Source: Azospirillum sp. OGB3
GTDB taxonomy: Bacteria; Pseudomonadota; Alphaproteobacteria; Azospirillales; Azospirillaceae
Assembly (NCBI RefSeq): GCF_014192915.1
Contig: NZ_JACHYN010000006.1
Location: forward strand, 1 to 64,000
Direction: 5' to 3'
Length of the DNA: 64,000 nucleotides
Shown here: positions 8,384-16,372 of the stretch, piece after piece
Numbering within the stretch: the first letter of the stretch is position 1
Layout of the letters: each line of letters begins with the position of its first letter
Made by a program: the position numbers and the translations under genes
The notes under the pieces: generated by a model
What the model was told of the DNA's origin: nothing
Databases searched by the model: none
Seen by the model: the letters and a program-made list of their open reading frames with translations, nothing else

Positions 8384-9079
8384 ATGCGAACCCGGTTCCT
8401 GCTCACCGGACTGGTGATCCTGTCGCTGGGTACATTCCTGTCGTGCCCTGTCCAAGGGAAGGAGCGGCAGACGGCGCAGCGGATTCTGACCGACCCGGCC
8501 AGCGGTTGCCGCGTCCGCGACCCTGATCCGAGCCGGGGGAGGTCCGTCCGCTGGAGCGGCGCCTGCCACAACGGCTTCGCTCAGGGCGCGGGTGTTCTTG
8601 AAATGTTCGATGGTGCGGAACCGACGGACTGGACCGAGGCGGTCTTCGTCGATGGCCGGGCCGAGGGGCCGGGACGCCGCGGACGCGCGGATGGGACGAT
8701 CTTCCAGGGGCGTTTTCGTCACGGTCTCGCGACTGGCATGGGAACTCTGACCCTGCCGGACGGGCACCGCTACGAGGGGGCCTTCGCGTTCGGGCGCCCG
8801 ACCGGGGAGGGGGAGTTCATCGCCTCCATGGGGTTGCGCTACCGCGCCCAGGTCGATCGGGACGGACGGGTGTGGCCCGGCGCGCTTCTCGGCGCGAAGC
8901 CTCCCGAGGCCATCCAGTCGGCCGAGCGGCTGGAACCGCGGGGCAAGGCGGCGCCGGGCAGCCTGGAGGAGTGGTTGCGCACGCCGCCGTGGGACTACCG
9001 TGATCCGACGTCCAGCGATCCGACATCCAGCGATCCGACATCCAGCGATCCGGCGCCGGGCGATGCGAACCGGCGTTGA
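8384..9079 (+). CDS. Secreted MORN-repeat protein
   Basis: A 231-residue protein with a signal peptide (MRTRFLLTGLVILSLG, cleavage probably after ~25). The middle holds two to three MORN-type units (GTIFQGRFRHGLATGMGTL and GHRYEGAFAFGRPTGEGEF, residues ~105-145), each with the aromatic-x-G and G-x-G pattern. MORN repeats bind proteins or lipids. The function here is unknown, but the position is periplasmic or extracellular. The C-terminus contains a tandem DPTSS repeat, encoded by 15-bp units, and looks disordered. It is on the same strand as moaE but the spacing and content suggest no functional link. Confidence 0.75.
   Translation: MRTRFLLTGLVILSLGTFLSCPVQGKERQTAQRILTDPASGCRVRDPDPSRGRSVRWSGACHNGFAQGAGVLEMFDGAEPTDWTEAVFVDGRAEGPGRRGRADGTIFQGRFRHGLATGMGTLTLPDGHRYEGAFAFGRPTGEGEFIASMGLRYRAQVDRDGRVWPGALLGAKPPEAIQSAERLEPRGKAAPGSLEEWLRTPPWDYRDPTSSDPTSSDPTSSDPAPGDANRR
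9002..9061 (+). repeat. 15-bp tandem repeat inside the MORN gene
   Basis: Units of GATCCGACRTCCAGC at 9002-9016, 9017-9031 and 9032-9046 and a degenerate fourth at 9047-9061. They encode DPTSS three times and then DPAPG. The unit length keeps the reading frame, so copy-number change would lengthen or shorten the protein tail without breaking it. Confidence 0.9.
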
Positions 9080-9154
9080 CCAGCTTTGCGCAGGCGGCGT
9101 TTGCCAGACGCGCCCCGCCGTGGTGACATCGCAAGCCCCTTTCGGATGACGGCG

Positions 9155-9790
9155 ATGAACTGGCAGACCCTCGGATTCTTCTTCGCGACGGCCTTCGTGC
9201 TGTCGATGACCCCCGGCCCCAACATGCTGCTGGCGATGAGCCTCGGCCTGCGCTACGGCGTCCGCCGGGCGGCCTGGGGCGGGCTCGGCATGTGCGTGGC
9301 GCTGACGACGATGGCCACCCTGTCGGTGCTGGGCCTCGGCGCCCTTCTGGCGGCGTCGGAGCCGGCCTTCCAGGCGGTGAAATGGGCGGGCGTGGCCTAT
9401 CTGACCTGGCTCGGCATCGCCGCCTGGCGGGCGCCGGTGCCGGATGGCTCGCCGCGCGCCAGCGGTGCCGCGGCGGTGGAGGAAGCCCCGGCCCATCGCC
9501 TGTTCCTGCGCGGGCTGCTGGTCGCCTTCAGCAACCCGAAGGCGCTGGTCTTCATGGCCGCCCTGTTTCCGCAGTTCATCGACCCGGCAACCCCGCTGAT
9601 GCCCCAGCTTGTGGCGCTGGTGGCGATCATGGTGGTGATCGAGTTCGGCTGGATCATGGCCTACGCCACCGGCGGCAACAGCATTGGCGCCCGCTTGACC
9701 AGTGCATCCGCCACCCGGACCCTCAACCGCTTGACCGGCGGCCTGATGATCGGCGCCGGCGGGCTTCTGGCGCTCGCCCGCCGGCTGTGA
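9155..9790 (+). CDS. LysE/RhtB-family amino acid exporter
   Basis: A 211-residue inner-membrane protein with the family signature MTPGPNMLLAMSLGLRYG in the first helix region (~18-35), five to six hydrophobic segments, and the FLRGLLVAFSNPKALVFMAALFPQF block (~115-140) typical of RhtB/LysE transporters. These export amino acids or homoserine lactone-type compounds; the substrate here cannot be told. An ATG at 9146 would add three residues. It ends five bases from the convergent hydrolase gene. Confidence 0.9.
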   Translation: MNWQTLGFFFATAFVLSMTPGPNMLLAMSLGLRYGVRRAAWGGLGMCVALTTMATLSVLGLGALLAASEPAFQAVKWAGVAYLTWLGIAAWRAPVPDGSPRASGAAAVEEAPAHRLFLRGLLVAFSNPKALVFMAALFPQFIDPATPLMPQLVALVAIMVVIEFGWIMAYATGGNSIGARLTSASATRTLNRLTGGLMIGAGGLLALARRL

Positions 9791-9794
9791 TCAC

Positions 9795-10949
9795 TCAGTC
9801 CATCCGACGGAGGGTCGTCTCCAGACGGCCCTTGCCGGAGCGGTCCAGCCACGTGGCGGACAGGCGCCCGTCCGTGCGGATGCTGTAGCGCAGCACGTTG
9901 CGCCCCTTTTCGTCGAACACCAGTTCGTCGTTCTCGATGCGGCCCTTGCGCTGGGCGCGCTCCATCGGCTGGTCGGCCTCCATGCCCGGCCCCAGCACAT
10001 AGTCGGCGTAGACGGCGTCGCCGTCGACCCGGTCCACCGCCAGCGCGATCTCCCGCCCGTTGATGTAGGCGCCGTACCAGACGCCGAGGAAGGAACGGGC
10101 GCCGGTGCCCGCCGGGGAGGAGGTGCCGCTGCCGGTGCGCGGTTCCGGCGCCGCGGCCCGCATCAATTCCGCGCTCGGCGTGCGGCCCCAGGATTCGTCA
10201 CAGGACGGGTCGCCCCGCCGCGGCGGCGCCTCGGAAAAGCGCAGGATGCAGGACCCGAAGCGCCGGACGAACATGCCGGTCGTCGCGGCGCCGTGGCCGG
10301 TCAACAGGGCCGGCTGATCGACCACGATGTGGTCCAGCCCGCGCGAGGACAGGATGCTGCGCGCCGACTCCCCGCGTCCGCCCGGGTCGAAATCGTCACC
10401 ATGGAAGAAGAACAGCATCACCCGCGCATTGTGGATGCCGCGCAGGATCGGCCAGAGCTGGGCGGCGTTGTCGCGGAAGCTGTCGTAGGAGTCGGAGAAG
10501 TTTCCAAAGGCCGCGGGGGCGGTGCCGACGACGGCATCCACCCTGTCGCTCTGCCCGGCGGCCATCAGCGAGATGAAAGCGCCGAAGGACTGGCCGGTCA
10601 GCACGACCTTGCGGTAGCCACGGTCCTTCAATTGATCGGCGTAACCCGCGAGCGCGCGGGAGCTGTTCGGCAGCGTGTCGCTGACCCGCATGCGGTCCAG
10701 CCGGAACACATCCCACCCGGCGTCCTTCATGGTCTTCATGTAAAGCGGCGTGGGAGCGCTCGAATCCTCCACATCCACCGACCGGCCGTGGCTCCACACC
10801 ACAGCGCCGCGGGCCATGGTCGGGCCGAGCAGGGCACCGTCGCCATAGGCCGCGTTCAGGTGAATCTGGGCCGCCGCCGTCTGCGCCGTACCGAGCATCG
10901 CCAACGCCACCACCAATCCGAGCAGCGCCTGTCCGATTGTCCGCCTCAT
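9795..10949 (-). CDS. Secreted alpha/beta-hydrolase-fold protein with C-terminal beta domain
   Basis: A 384-residue protein with a signal peptide (hydrophobic LLGLVVALAMLGTAQTAAAQ, cleavage probably after ~27). The hydrolase core has GAVVWSHGRS near the start of the mature protein and the nucleophile elbow GQSFGA (Ser ~121), with a possible acid at HGDDFDP. After ~280 comes a Ser/Gly/Ala linker and a separate ~90-residue segment beginning SFLGVWYGAYINGREIALAV, which looks like a small beta domain. The ATG at 10949 has AGGAG nine bases upstream, and a longer in-frame start would precede the signal peptide. The substrate is unknown. Confidence 0.75.
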   Translation of the reverse strand: MRRTIGQALLGLVVALAMLGTAQTAAAQIHLNAAYGDGALLGPTMARGAVVWSHGRSVDVEDSSAPTPLYMKTMKDAGWDVFRLDRMRVSDTLPNSSRALAGYADQLKDRGYRKVVLTGQSFGAFISLMAAGQSDRVDAVVGTAPAAFGNFSDSYDSFRDNAAQLWPILRGIHNARVMLFFFHGDDFDPGGRGESARSILSSRGLDHIVVDQPALLTGHGAATTGMFVRRFGSCILRFSEAPPRRGDPSCDESWGRTPSAELMRAAAPEPRTGSGTSSPAGTGARSFLGVWYGAYINGREIALAVDRVDGDAVYADYVLGPGMEADQPMERAQRKGRIENDELVFDEKGRNVLRYSIRTDGRLSATWLDRSGKGRLETTLRRMD

Positions 10950-11171
10950 CCTTCCACGCTCCTGTCTGCGGGCGTGGAAAGGGTCCAAGAATATGGTTAA
11001 CCCGATCTTTCCAGCAGGGGAGGCCGGCGTTTGTCACGGAGCGTTGTCACAGCCTCCATCGGTGTGGGTGCCCTGCGTCAGAAGGTCCATGGATTGCAAA
11101 TGCGAATGACTCGCAAATCAGGCATGGATCGTCTAAGGTCGGTTCCGTCACTTCAGTCGGGAGGGGTCAAC
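10950..11171. promoter_or_regulatory. Divergent promoter region with Fur-like operator (11096-11115)
   Basis: At 11101-11115 the sequence TGCGAATGACTCGCA is an inverted repeat differing at one base from the TGCnAATnATTnGCA pattern of Fur/Mur boxes. It is extended at the left by GCAAAT, so 11096-11114 reads as successive Fur-like hexamers GCAAAT-GCGAAT and a reversed copy. It lies 57 bp before the Cys-containing protein at 11172, overlapping where a -35 would be if the TCTAAG at 11132 is the -10. Binding is inferred. Confidence 0.55.
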
Positions 11172-11642
11172 ATGTGCGATTCGGTGGGCGGGGGGCGATT
11201 GTCCCCCTGGACGGTGTCCGATCTGACGACGGCGGAACGCGCGCTGCTGACCGGTTTCCGGCAGTGGTTCCGTCACGGCACCGCCGGCGCGATGGCCGCC
11301 ATGCGGGCCAGCTTCGGCGTCGCCGGCGTGCCGTCGTCGGCTCTGCTTCCGCTGTTTGCCCTGCTGGGCACCTTCGCCGTCACCAACGCCGGCCGTCCGG
11401 CCTTTCGCTGCCCGTCCTGCTCTCGGGTCGGGATGGACGAGATGGCGGTGCTGGACGCGCTTGCCGCCATGCAGGCCGGGGAAGGGGACGTGACGACGCA
11501 GGTGTTCGACCGCTGGCTTCCCCTGGTCGCCCTGACCATGGCCACGGATTCCGCGCGGGAGTTGGCGGACATCCTGGACGGCGCGCGCATCCGTCTGCCG
11601 CGGCGCCGTCCAGCCCGGCTCATAGCGCTGGCGGCGGAATGA
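11172..11642 (+). CDS. Uncharacterised Cys-containing protein, candidate iron-regulated
   Basis: A 156-residue protein with no signal peptide. It has an N-terminal LTTAERALLTGFRQWFRH helix (~15-32), a hydrophobic LLPLFALLG segment (~56-64), the FRCPSCSRVGMDE motif with a CxxC pair (~76-88), and a helical C-terminal half ending in basic residues. I recognise similar small proteins in Rhodospirillales but know no function. The ATG at 11172 has GGGAGGGG upstream. The Fur-like box 57 bp before it suggests induction by iron limitation. The CxxC pair could bind metal. Its last 23 bases overlap the convergent acetyltransferase gene. Confidence 0.75.
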   Translation: MCDSVGGGRLSPWTVSDLTTAERALLTGFRQWFRHGTAGAMAAMRASFGVAGVPSSALLPLFALLGTFAVTNAGRPAFRCPSCSRVGMDEMAVLDALAAMQAGEGDVTTQVFDRWLPLVALTMATDSARELADILDGARIRLPRRRPARLIALAAE

Positions 11643-12195
11643 CCGGCGCGAAGCCGGCTCCGGTCTGCCAGGGCACCCGCCGGAACAGCGGCTTGCGCAT
11701 GATCCACTGATCGATGGGCACCTGGACCAGTTCGCCGGCCGGGGTGCGGTAGGAATAGCGCCCCCGTTCGGTGCCGCGCAACTCGTAGCCCAGCCGCTCG
11801 TAGAAGACGAGGACCCCGGCGTTGTCCCGGTCTACGCCCAGTTCCGCTTCCGAATAGCCATGGTCGAGCGCGGCACCCTCGGCGGCGGTCATCAGTCGCG
11901 TGGCGATGCCCCGGTTGCGAAAGGGTTGGAACACCCGCAACGCCCACAGCGTGGCGCGTCGCAGATGCCGCTTGCGCTGGAAGTCGATGCAGATCTGACC
12001 CGCAGGAAAGCCGTTGACCTCCGCCACGAGGAGGGCACCGCTTCCTCGTTCCTGGGCGCGAAAGGCCGTGGCGAGGATTTCCCGGTGCGGTGTATGCAAC
12101 CCGAACCATTCGAGTTCCGGCAGGTCGGTCCGGCAGGCCGGGCGAATTGTGACGGGCAGGCTGATCACATCCTGCGACGCGGTGGCGGCGTCCAT
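11620..12195 (-). CDS. GNAT-family N-acetyltransferase
   Basis: A 191-residue protein. The acetyl-CoA site motif A is LRVFQPFRNRGIATRLMTAAE (split around ~97-117, with the RGIAT loop), followed by AELGVDRDNAGVLVFYERLGY, the usual motif B. The C-terminus (VPIDQWIMRKPLF) is typical of GNAT proteins that act on small molecules or proteins. The ATG at 12195 is chosen because upstream in-frame sequence lacks GNAT features. It is convergent with and overlaps the preceding gene by 23 bases. The substrate is unknown. Confidence 0.85.
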   Translation of the reverse strand: MDAATASQDVISLPVTIRPACRTDLPELEWFGLHTPHREILATAFRAQERGSGALLVAEVNGFPAGQICIDFQRKRHLRRATLWALRVFQPFRNRGIATRLMTAAEGAALDHGYSEAELGVDRDNAGVLVFYERLGYELRGTERGRYSYRTPAGELVQVPIDQWIMRKPLFRRVPWQTGAGFAPVIPPPAL

Positions 12196-12506
12196 TCCTC
12201 CTCCGGACTTCAAACCATCTGAGGGAATGAACGGAGCGACTCCGCGCGGCGTTCCCCGCGACCGATGAAAGTCTTGCCGAACGGGACAGAGCGGTTGCGG
12301 ACGAAATTCAGGTGAGCGGGCCGGATCGGCGTCGTTACCCAAAGCTTCTCTTTTTAAGCGTCGAACAATCTGTGGTGTATGATGATTGGACGGATTGACC
12401 GGTTGAGCGGTCTTTTGGTAAGTCTCTAAATGAAATGGGGAGGCGGCGGCGCTGTGGATCAGTATGGCGCGAAATCGATTCCCCAAAGACGGAGGAGGGG
12501 AGCGCG
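12196..12506. other. Intergenic region between the acetyltransferase and the 56-residue protein
   Basis: 311 bases without a convincing gene. A TTGACC at 12391 followed by the small inverted repeat GACCG-N6-CGGTC (12393-12408) and an AT-richer stretch could be the promoter of the small gene at 12507. No clear -10 element or known operator is visible. Confidence 0.4.
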
Positions 12507-12677
12507 ATGGTTAAAATCGTCAATCTGGGGCGCACCGGCCTTTTTGTCGTGATGCAGAACGGCGCCCTGACCACCATCGGTGGCCGCAGCCACTGGCGTT
12601 CGCTGGATGATGCCCGTTCGGCCGTCAGTGTGGCGAAGATCAAGGTCAGCGATACAGTCCTGCGCACCGTTCTCTGA
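12507..12677 (+). CDS. Small protein of unknown function (56 residues)
   Basis: Begins with ATG eight bases after a strong ribosome binding site (GGAGGAGGGG). The product starts MVKIVNLGRTGLFVVMQNG and is mixed hydrophobic/basic with no transmembrane segment or cysteine; one beta-rich N-terminal half and a helical C-terminal half are plausible. Codon use is like the neighbours. It stands alone, 92 bases from the convergent chemoreceptor gene. I do not recognise the family. Confidence 0.6.
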   Translation: MVKIVNLGRTGLFVVMQNGALTTIGGRSHWRSLDDARSAVSVAKIKVSDTVLRTVL

Positions 12678-12768
12678 CGGCAAGGACCGTGTCAGCGTCC
12701 GGACAATTCGCTTATCCCGCTAAGCCGGCGGCGCAGAACGGGCCGCCGGCTGCCGACCGCCGCAGCGG

Positions 12769-14115
12769 TCAGCCGGCCCGAACCCGTGCAAGAAAGCGAT
12801 CGACCTCGGCCCGCAAATTGTTCGACTGAACGGACAATTCGTTCGTCGCCGACAGGACGCTGCGCGCTTCCGATCCCGTGTCCGACGCCGATGCATTGAC
12901 GCGCACGATGGTCTCGCTGACCTCGCGCGTGCCGATCGATGCCTGCTGGACGTTGCGGGCGATCTCGGTGGTGGCGGCACCCTGCTCCTCCATGGCCGAG
13001 GCGATGGAGGTCGAAATGTCGTTGATCCGCGCGATGGTTTCCGAGATCGACCGGATGGCCAGAACGGCGTCCTGGGTCGCCCCCTGAACCGCGCCGATCT
13101 GGGAATTGATTTCCTCCGTCGCCTTGGCGGTCTGGTTGGCGAGGCTCTTCACCTCTGACGCCACGACGGCGAAGCCCTTGCCGGCCTCCCCCGCGCGCGC
13201 CGCCTCGATGGTGGCGTTCAACGCCAGAAGGTTGGTCTGGCTGGCGATGTCGTGGATCAGCTTCACCACTTGGCCGATGCGGCTGGCGGCGTCGGCCAAG
13301 CCCTGAACGGTGGTGTTGGTGCGCTCCGCCTGCGACATGGCCTCGCCGGCGATCGCTGCCGACTGAGTCACCTGATGGCTGATCTCTCCGATGGAGGCGG
13401 TCAGCTCCTCCGCAGCCGCGGCGACCGTCTGGATGTTGACGGAGGCTTCCTCCGCGGCGGCCGCAACCTGTGTGGACTGCGCGCTGGTTTCCTCGGCGGT
13501 GCGGCTCATGTTCTGGGCGGTGCCCTGGAGCTGATGCGCGGCGGAGGCCACCGCCTGCACCACGCTCTTCACCTCACGCTCGAACGAATCGGCGGTGGTG
13601 CCCAACTCGCGTGAGATGATCGCGGCGGTGTTCAGGTCGACATAGACGGAGGTCGCCAGATCCATGTCGAGGAAAACCGCCTTGTTGATCGCCTGCATCA
13701 ACTGCGCAAGCTTTTCCGGCTTCTTGCGGTAGATCTGATAGGCGAGGTCGATCAGCTTGTTCAAGGTGAAGCAATAGGCGCCCGTGTACCAGCGCGGCTC
13801 CAGGCCGATGCGCTGGTGAGCCTGCCCGATCTTCAGCACCTGCGCCATGTAGGCGTCGTCAAAGGTGCCGGTGAAGACGTTCTTCAGCCAATGCTGCTTC
13901 TGCATGTCGCGCGCCCGGCTGACCACGGTCGGATCGGCGAGGAGCGTCGCAACCTGCGGGACCGCGCGCAGGTAGCCGTAGAAATCCTCAAGGATCTGAT
14001 CGATGCGCTGGGCGAGATAGGGTTGGAAGTCCCGGAGGACGGCCTTCGTGGGTTCGTCGATTCGCAAAAAGGAAATTCGGTCGAGGATGGATTGCGTCTG
14101 GGCAGAATGCGACAT
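12769..14115 (-). CDS. Soluble globin-coupled methyl-accepting chemotaxis protein
   Basis: A 448-residue protein without a transmembrane segment. Residues ~10-165 form a protoglobin sensor domain; [18 protein letters not shown] (~98-113) contains the proximal heme ligand His100, as in HemAT-type aerotaxis sensors. Residues ~175-445 are a methyl-accepting signalling domain with the hairpin tip [20 protein letters not shown] (~288-307) that binds CheA and CheW. By family, it senses oxygen (or NO/CO) through heme and steers swimming. A hairpin without T-run lies downstream at 12723-12751. An upstream AT-rich stretch (14150-14180) may hold the promoter. Confidence 0.92.
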   Translation of the reverse strand: MSHSAQTQSILDRISFLRIDEPTKAVLRDFQPYLAQRIDQILEDFYGYLRAVPQVATLLADPTVVSRARDMQKQHWLKNVFTGTFDDAYMAQVLKIGQAHQRIGLEPRWYTGAYCFTLNKLIDLAYQIYRKKPEKLAQLMQAINKAVFLDMDLATSVYVDLNTAAIISRELGTTADSFEREVKSVVQAVASAAHQLQGTAQNMSRTAEETSAQSTQVAAAAEEASVNIQTVAAAAEELTASIGEISHQVTQSAAIAGEAMSQAERTNTTVQGLADAASRIGQVVKLIHDIASQTNLLALNATIEAARAGEAGKGFAVVASEVKSLANQTAKATEEINSQIGAVQGATQDAVLAIRSISETIARINDISTSIASAMEEQGAATTEIARNVQQASIGTREVSETIVRVNASASDTGSEARSVLSATNELSVQSNNLRAEVDRFLARVRAG

Positions 14116-14272
14116 GGATCGACTTCCCCGCGAAAATAGGAGCGCATCAGATTAGCGCAATTTGTTTTTAATGCAAAGTAACTAACCTGCGGCCGGCACT
14201 ATGGAGGGTTATGATCGGCGTGGAAACCGGCAGAGTTGTCGCAGGTCGGCAAATCATTAAAGGCAGGTGAAA

Positions 14273-14308
14273 ATAAAAAACCGGCGGAGCCGTTTAGCAT
14301 CCGCCGGT
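14273..14308 (-). terminator. Rho-independent terminator after rpoH
   Basis: Reading the minus strand, the hairpin with arms ACCGGCGGA and TCCGCCGGT is followed by TTTTTTATTTT, about 40 bases after the rpoH stop codon. Confidence 0.85.
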
Positions 14309-14346
14309 ATGCAATGCATTTCGCTTGGAAGGACTGCCCGTCTACA

Positions 14347-15237
14347 TCAGGCAGCCATGTGGGCCGGCGCGCGGCGCAGAGCCTGCGCGGCGCTGAGGAC
14401 AGCCTTCTGCAGCTTCTCGAAGGCGCGCACCTCGATCTGGCGCACCCGCTCGCGCGACACGCAGAACTGCTGGCTCAACGATTCCAGGGTGGAAGGATCA
14501 TCCTTCAGGCGACGCTCGAACAGGATGCGGCGTTCACGGTCGTCCAGACGCTCGAGTGCCTGCCCGACCAGCCGGCGGCGCAGCGCCAGTTCGTCGGCAT
14601 CGGCGATCACGCTCTCCTGCGTCGGCCGGTCATCGGCCAGAAGCTCCAGCCAATTGGTTTCGCCGTCGCTCGACAGGGCCGCATCGAGCGAGCTGTCGTT
14701 GGACGAGAGCCGGCGGTTCATCTCGATCACCTCCTGCTCCGGCACATCCAGCTCGGTCGCGATGGCGGTGACCGTGGACGGGGACAGGTCGCCCTGCTCC
14801 AGTTCCTGCATCTGGCTCTTCAGGCGGCGCAGGTTGAAGAACAGCTTCTTCTGCGCGGCGGTCGTGCCCATCTTCACCAGGGACCAGCTGTGCAGGATGT
14901 ACTCTTGGATGGAGGCGCGGATCCACCAGGTGGCGTAGGTGGCGAAACGGAAGCCGCGTTCCGGATCGAACTTCTGGGCGGCCTGCATCAGACCCACATT
15001 GCCTTCGGCGACGAGGTCGGGCAGGGGCAGGCCGTACCCGCCGAAGCCGCGGGCGATCTTGATGACCAGCCGCAGGTGGCTGCCCACAAGACGCTCCAGC
15101 GCGTGGCCATTCCCGCGGTCGCGCCAGGCGACAGCCAGCTCGCGCTCCTCGTCGGGGGCCAGGATGGGGAACCGCTTCGACTCCTCGACATAACGGGTCA
15201 GGCTGGCGTTTTCACCAGTCAGGAGTTTCTTGAGCAC
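14347..15237 (-). CDS. rpoH: RNA polymerase heat-shock sigma factor
   Basis: A 296-residue sigma-70 family protein of the RpoH type. It has region 2 (LRLVIKIARGF...DLVAEGNVGLMQA, ~55-90; FRFATYATWWIRASIQEY, ~97-113), the RpoH box QKKLFFNLRRLK (~129-140) specific to heat-shock sigma factors, and the region 4 helix-turn-helix VSRERVRQIEVRAFEKLQ near the end. The start is a GTG at 15237 with AGAGGAGG five bases upstream; another in-frame GTG lies 27 bases earlier. RpoH directs transcription of chaperone and protease genes. Azospirillum-type genomes usually have several copies, so this need not be the main one. Confidence 0.94.
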   Translation of the reverse strand: MLKKLLTGENASLTRYVEESKRFPILAPDEERELAVAWRDRGNGHALERLVGSHLRLVIKIARGFGGYGLPLPDLVAEGNVGLMQAAQKFDPERGFRFATYATWWIRASIQEYILHSWSLVKMGTTAAQKKLFFNLRRLKSQMQELEQGDLSPSTVTAIATELDVPEQEVIEMNRRLSSNDSSLDAALSSDGETNWLELLADDRPTQESVIADADELALRRRLVGQALERLDDRERRILFERRLKDDPSTLESLSQQFCVSRERVRQIEVRAFEKLQKAVLSAAQALRRAPAHMAA

Positions 15238-15264
15238 ACCGGCCTCCTCTCTCCAACGCTCCAC

Positions 15265-15750
15265 CGTCTCTTGCCGTGGAACCCTTTCGATGGCCGTTCG
15301 CAGACGCCCACCGTTTCGGCATTTTTTTTTCTGGGAGATTTGCCGAAATTATCCGGGAACACGTCAATCAGACATTGATACTGTGCCGCCACCTCCAAGT
15401 TGGATCAAGCCTTGAAACGGCGGTGCAGCAATATTTTTTGGCCTATGTCCGGACTATTCGGTCCTTATGAATGCCGAAAAGATCAGAAGAACTTTTGGAA
15501 GATTGGCGAAAAGATGACGATTTTCGTTTGGAGCTAAGGCAGATACGGTTCTCTCCGCTTTGTTATCACTCGGCCGGACGTATGTGTCTTTTGCAGTAGC
15601 CGCGGCCATACAGGCTATGGGATCGGCTTCTTGGCATAGAACGTTCCTCAGGGGAGCGTGCGGTGAAACGCGATGTCGCCCCGGCGACCCTTCTGTTCAC
15701 CGGACCTTGGGGTGTGCTATTCCAAGCGGGAACGTGGCGAGAGGCCCCTC
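15265..15750. other. AT-richer intergenic region between rpoH and an acetyltransferase
   Basis: About 490 bases with no supported gene. The stretch 15320-15560 is AT-rich for this genome and contains a run of nine or ten T at ~15321-15330. It probably holds the rpoH promoter (minus strand) and that of the acetyltransferase. On the minus strand a TTGATC lies near 15400 but I see no well-spaced -10 element. No RNA gene recognised. Confidence 0.5.
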
Positions 15751-16275
15751 ATGCACATCCGCGACAGCCGGCTGGATGATCTGCCGCGCATCCAGATGAT
15801 CTACACCCACCACGTCCTGACCGGCACGGCCAGCTTCGAGGAGGTTCCTCCCAGCCTGGATGAGCTTGCCCGCCGACGGGACGACGTTCTGGCCCGGAGC
15901 ATGCCCTATGTCGTTGCGGAGATGGACGGGCGGGTCATAGGATACGCCTATGCCGGTCCCTACCGGCTGCGCACGGCCTACCGTTACTGCGTTGAGGATT
16001 CGATCTATCTCGACCCGGACTGCACGGGCCGCGGCGCTGGCCGGGCCTTGCTCGCGACCGTGATCGAGCGCTGCACGGCGGCGGGATGCCGTCAAATGCT
16101 CGCGGTGATCGGCGACAGCGGAAACGCGGCGTCCATCGGCTTGCACCGGAGTCTGGGTTTCGAATCAGCGGGCTTGCTGAAGGCGGTCGGGTTCAAGTTC
16201 GGGCGCTGGGTGGACAGCGTCCTGATGCAGCGCCCGCTCGGTCACGGGCAGACCGCATTGCCTGACGATCGTTGA
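15751..16275 (+). CDS. GNAT acetyltransferase, phosphinothricin acetyltransferase-like
   Basis: A 174-residue protein of the Pat/Bar type: IRDSRLDDLPRIQMIYTHHV at the start (split ~3-22), ASFEEVPPSLDEL, GYAYAGPYRLRTAYRYCVEDSIY and the acetyl-CoA loop CTGRGAGRALL (~91-101), then IGLHRSLGFE. Members acetylate phosphinothricin, methionine sulfoximine or sulfone. The name does not prove resistance. The ATG at 15751 is preceded by GGCGAGAGG. It is monocistronic, convergent with mucR. Confidence 0.87.
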   Translation: MHIRDSRLDDLPRIQMIYTHHVLTGTASFEEVPPSLDELARRRDDVLARSMPYVVAEMDGRVIGYAYAGPYRLRTAYRYCVEDSIYLDPDCTGRGAGRALLATVIERCTAAGCRQMLAVIGDSGNAASIGLHRSLGFESAGLLKAVGFKFGRWVDSVLMQRPLGHGQTALPDDR

Positions 16276-16310
16276 TGGAGCAGCCACCGGCCATTGGCCG
16301 GCGAGCGCCG

Positions 16311-16341
16311 AAAGAAAAGGGCGCATCCTGAGGATGCGCCC
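16311..16341 (-). terminator. Rho-independent terminator after mucR
   Basis: Perfect 10-bp stem (GGGCGCATCC / GGATGCGCCC) with a three-base loop at 16319-16341. On the minus strand it is followed by TTTTCTTT. It ends the mucR transcript. On the plus strand, downstream of the acetyltransferase, it lacks a T-run. Confidence 0.85.
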
Positions 16342-16372
16342 ACCGTCGACCGCAGGGTGAAGGGCAGGCAGA

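Noticed and set aside
9002..9061. A short CRISPR-like array
   Set aside because: The units are directly adjacent without spacers and lie inside a coding frame.
12723..12751. A GC hairpin between the small gene and the chemoreceptor gene
   Set aside because: It pairs well but has no T-run on either strand, so it was not called a terminator.
15321..15333. A T-run that could be part of a terminator
   Set aside because: No coding gene ends before it on the plus strand, and no GC-rich hairpin precedes it.
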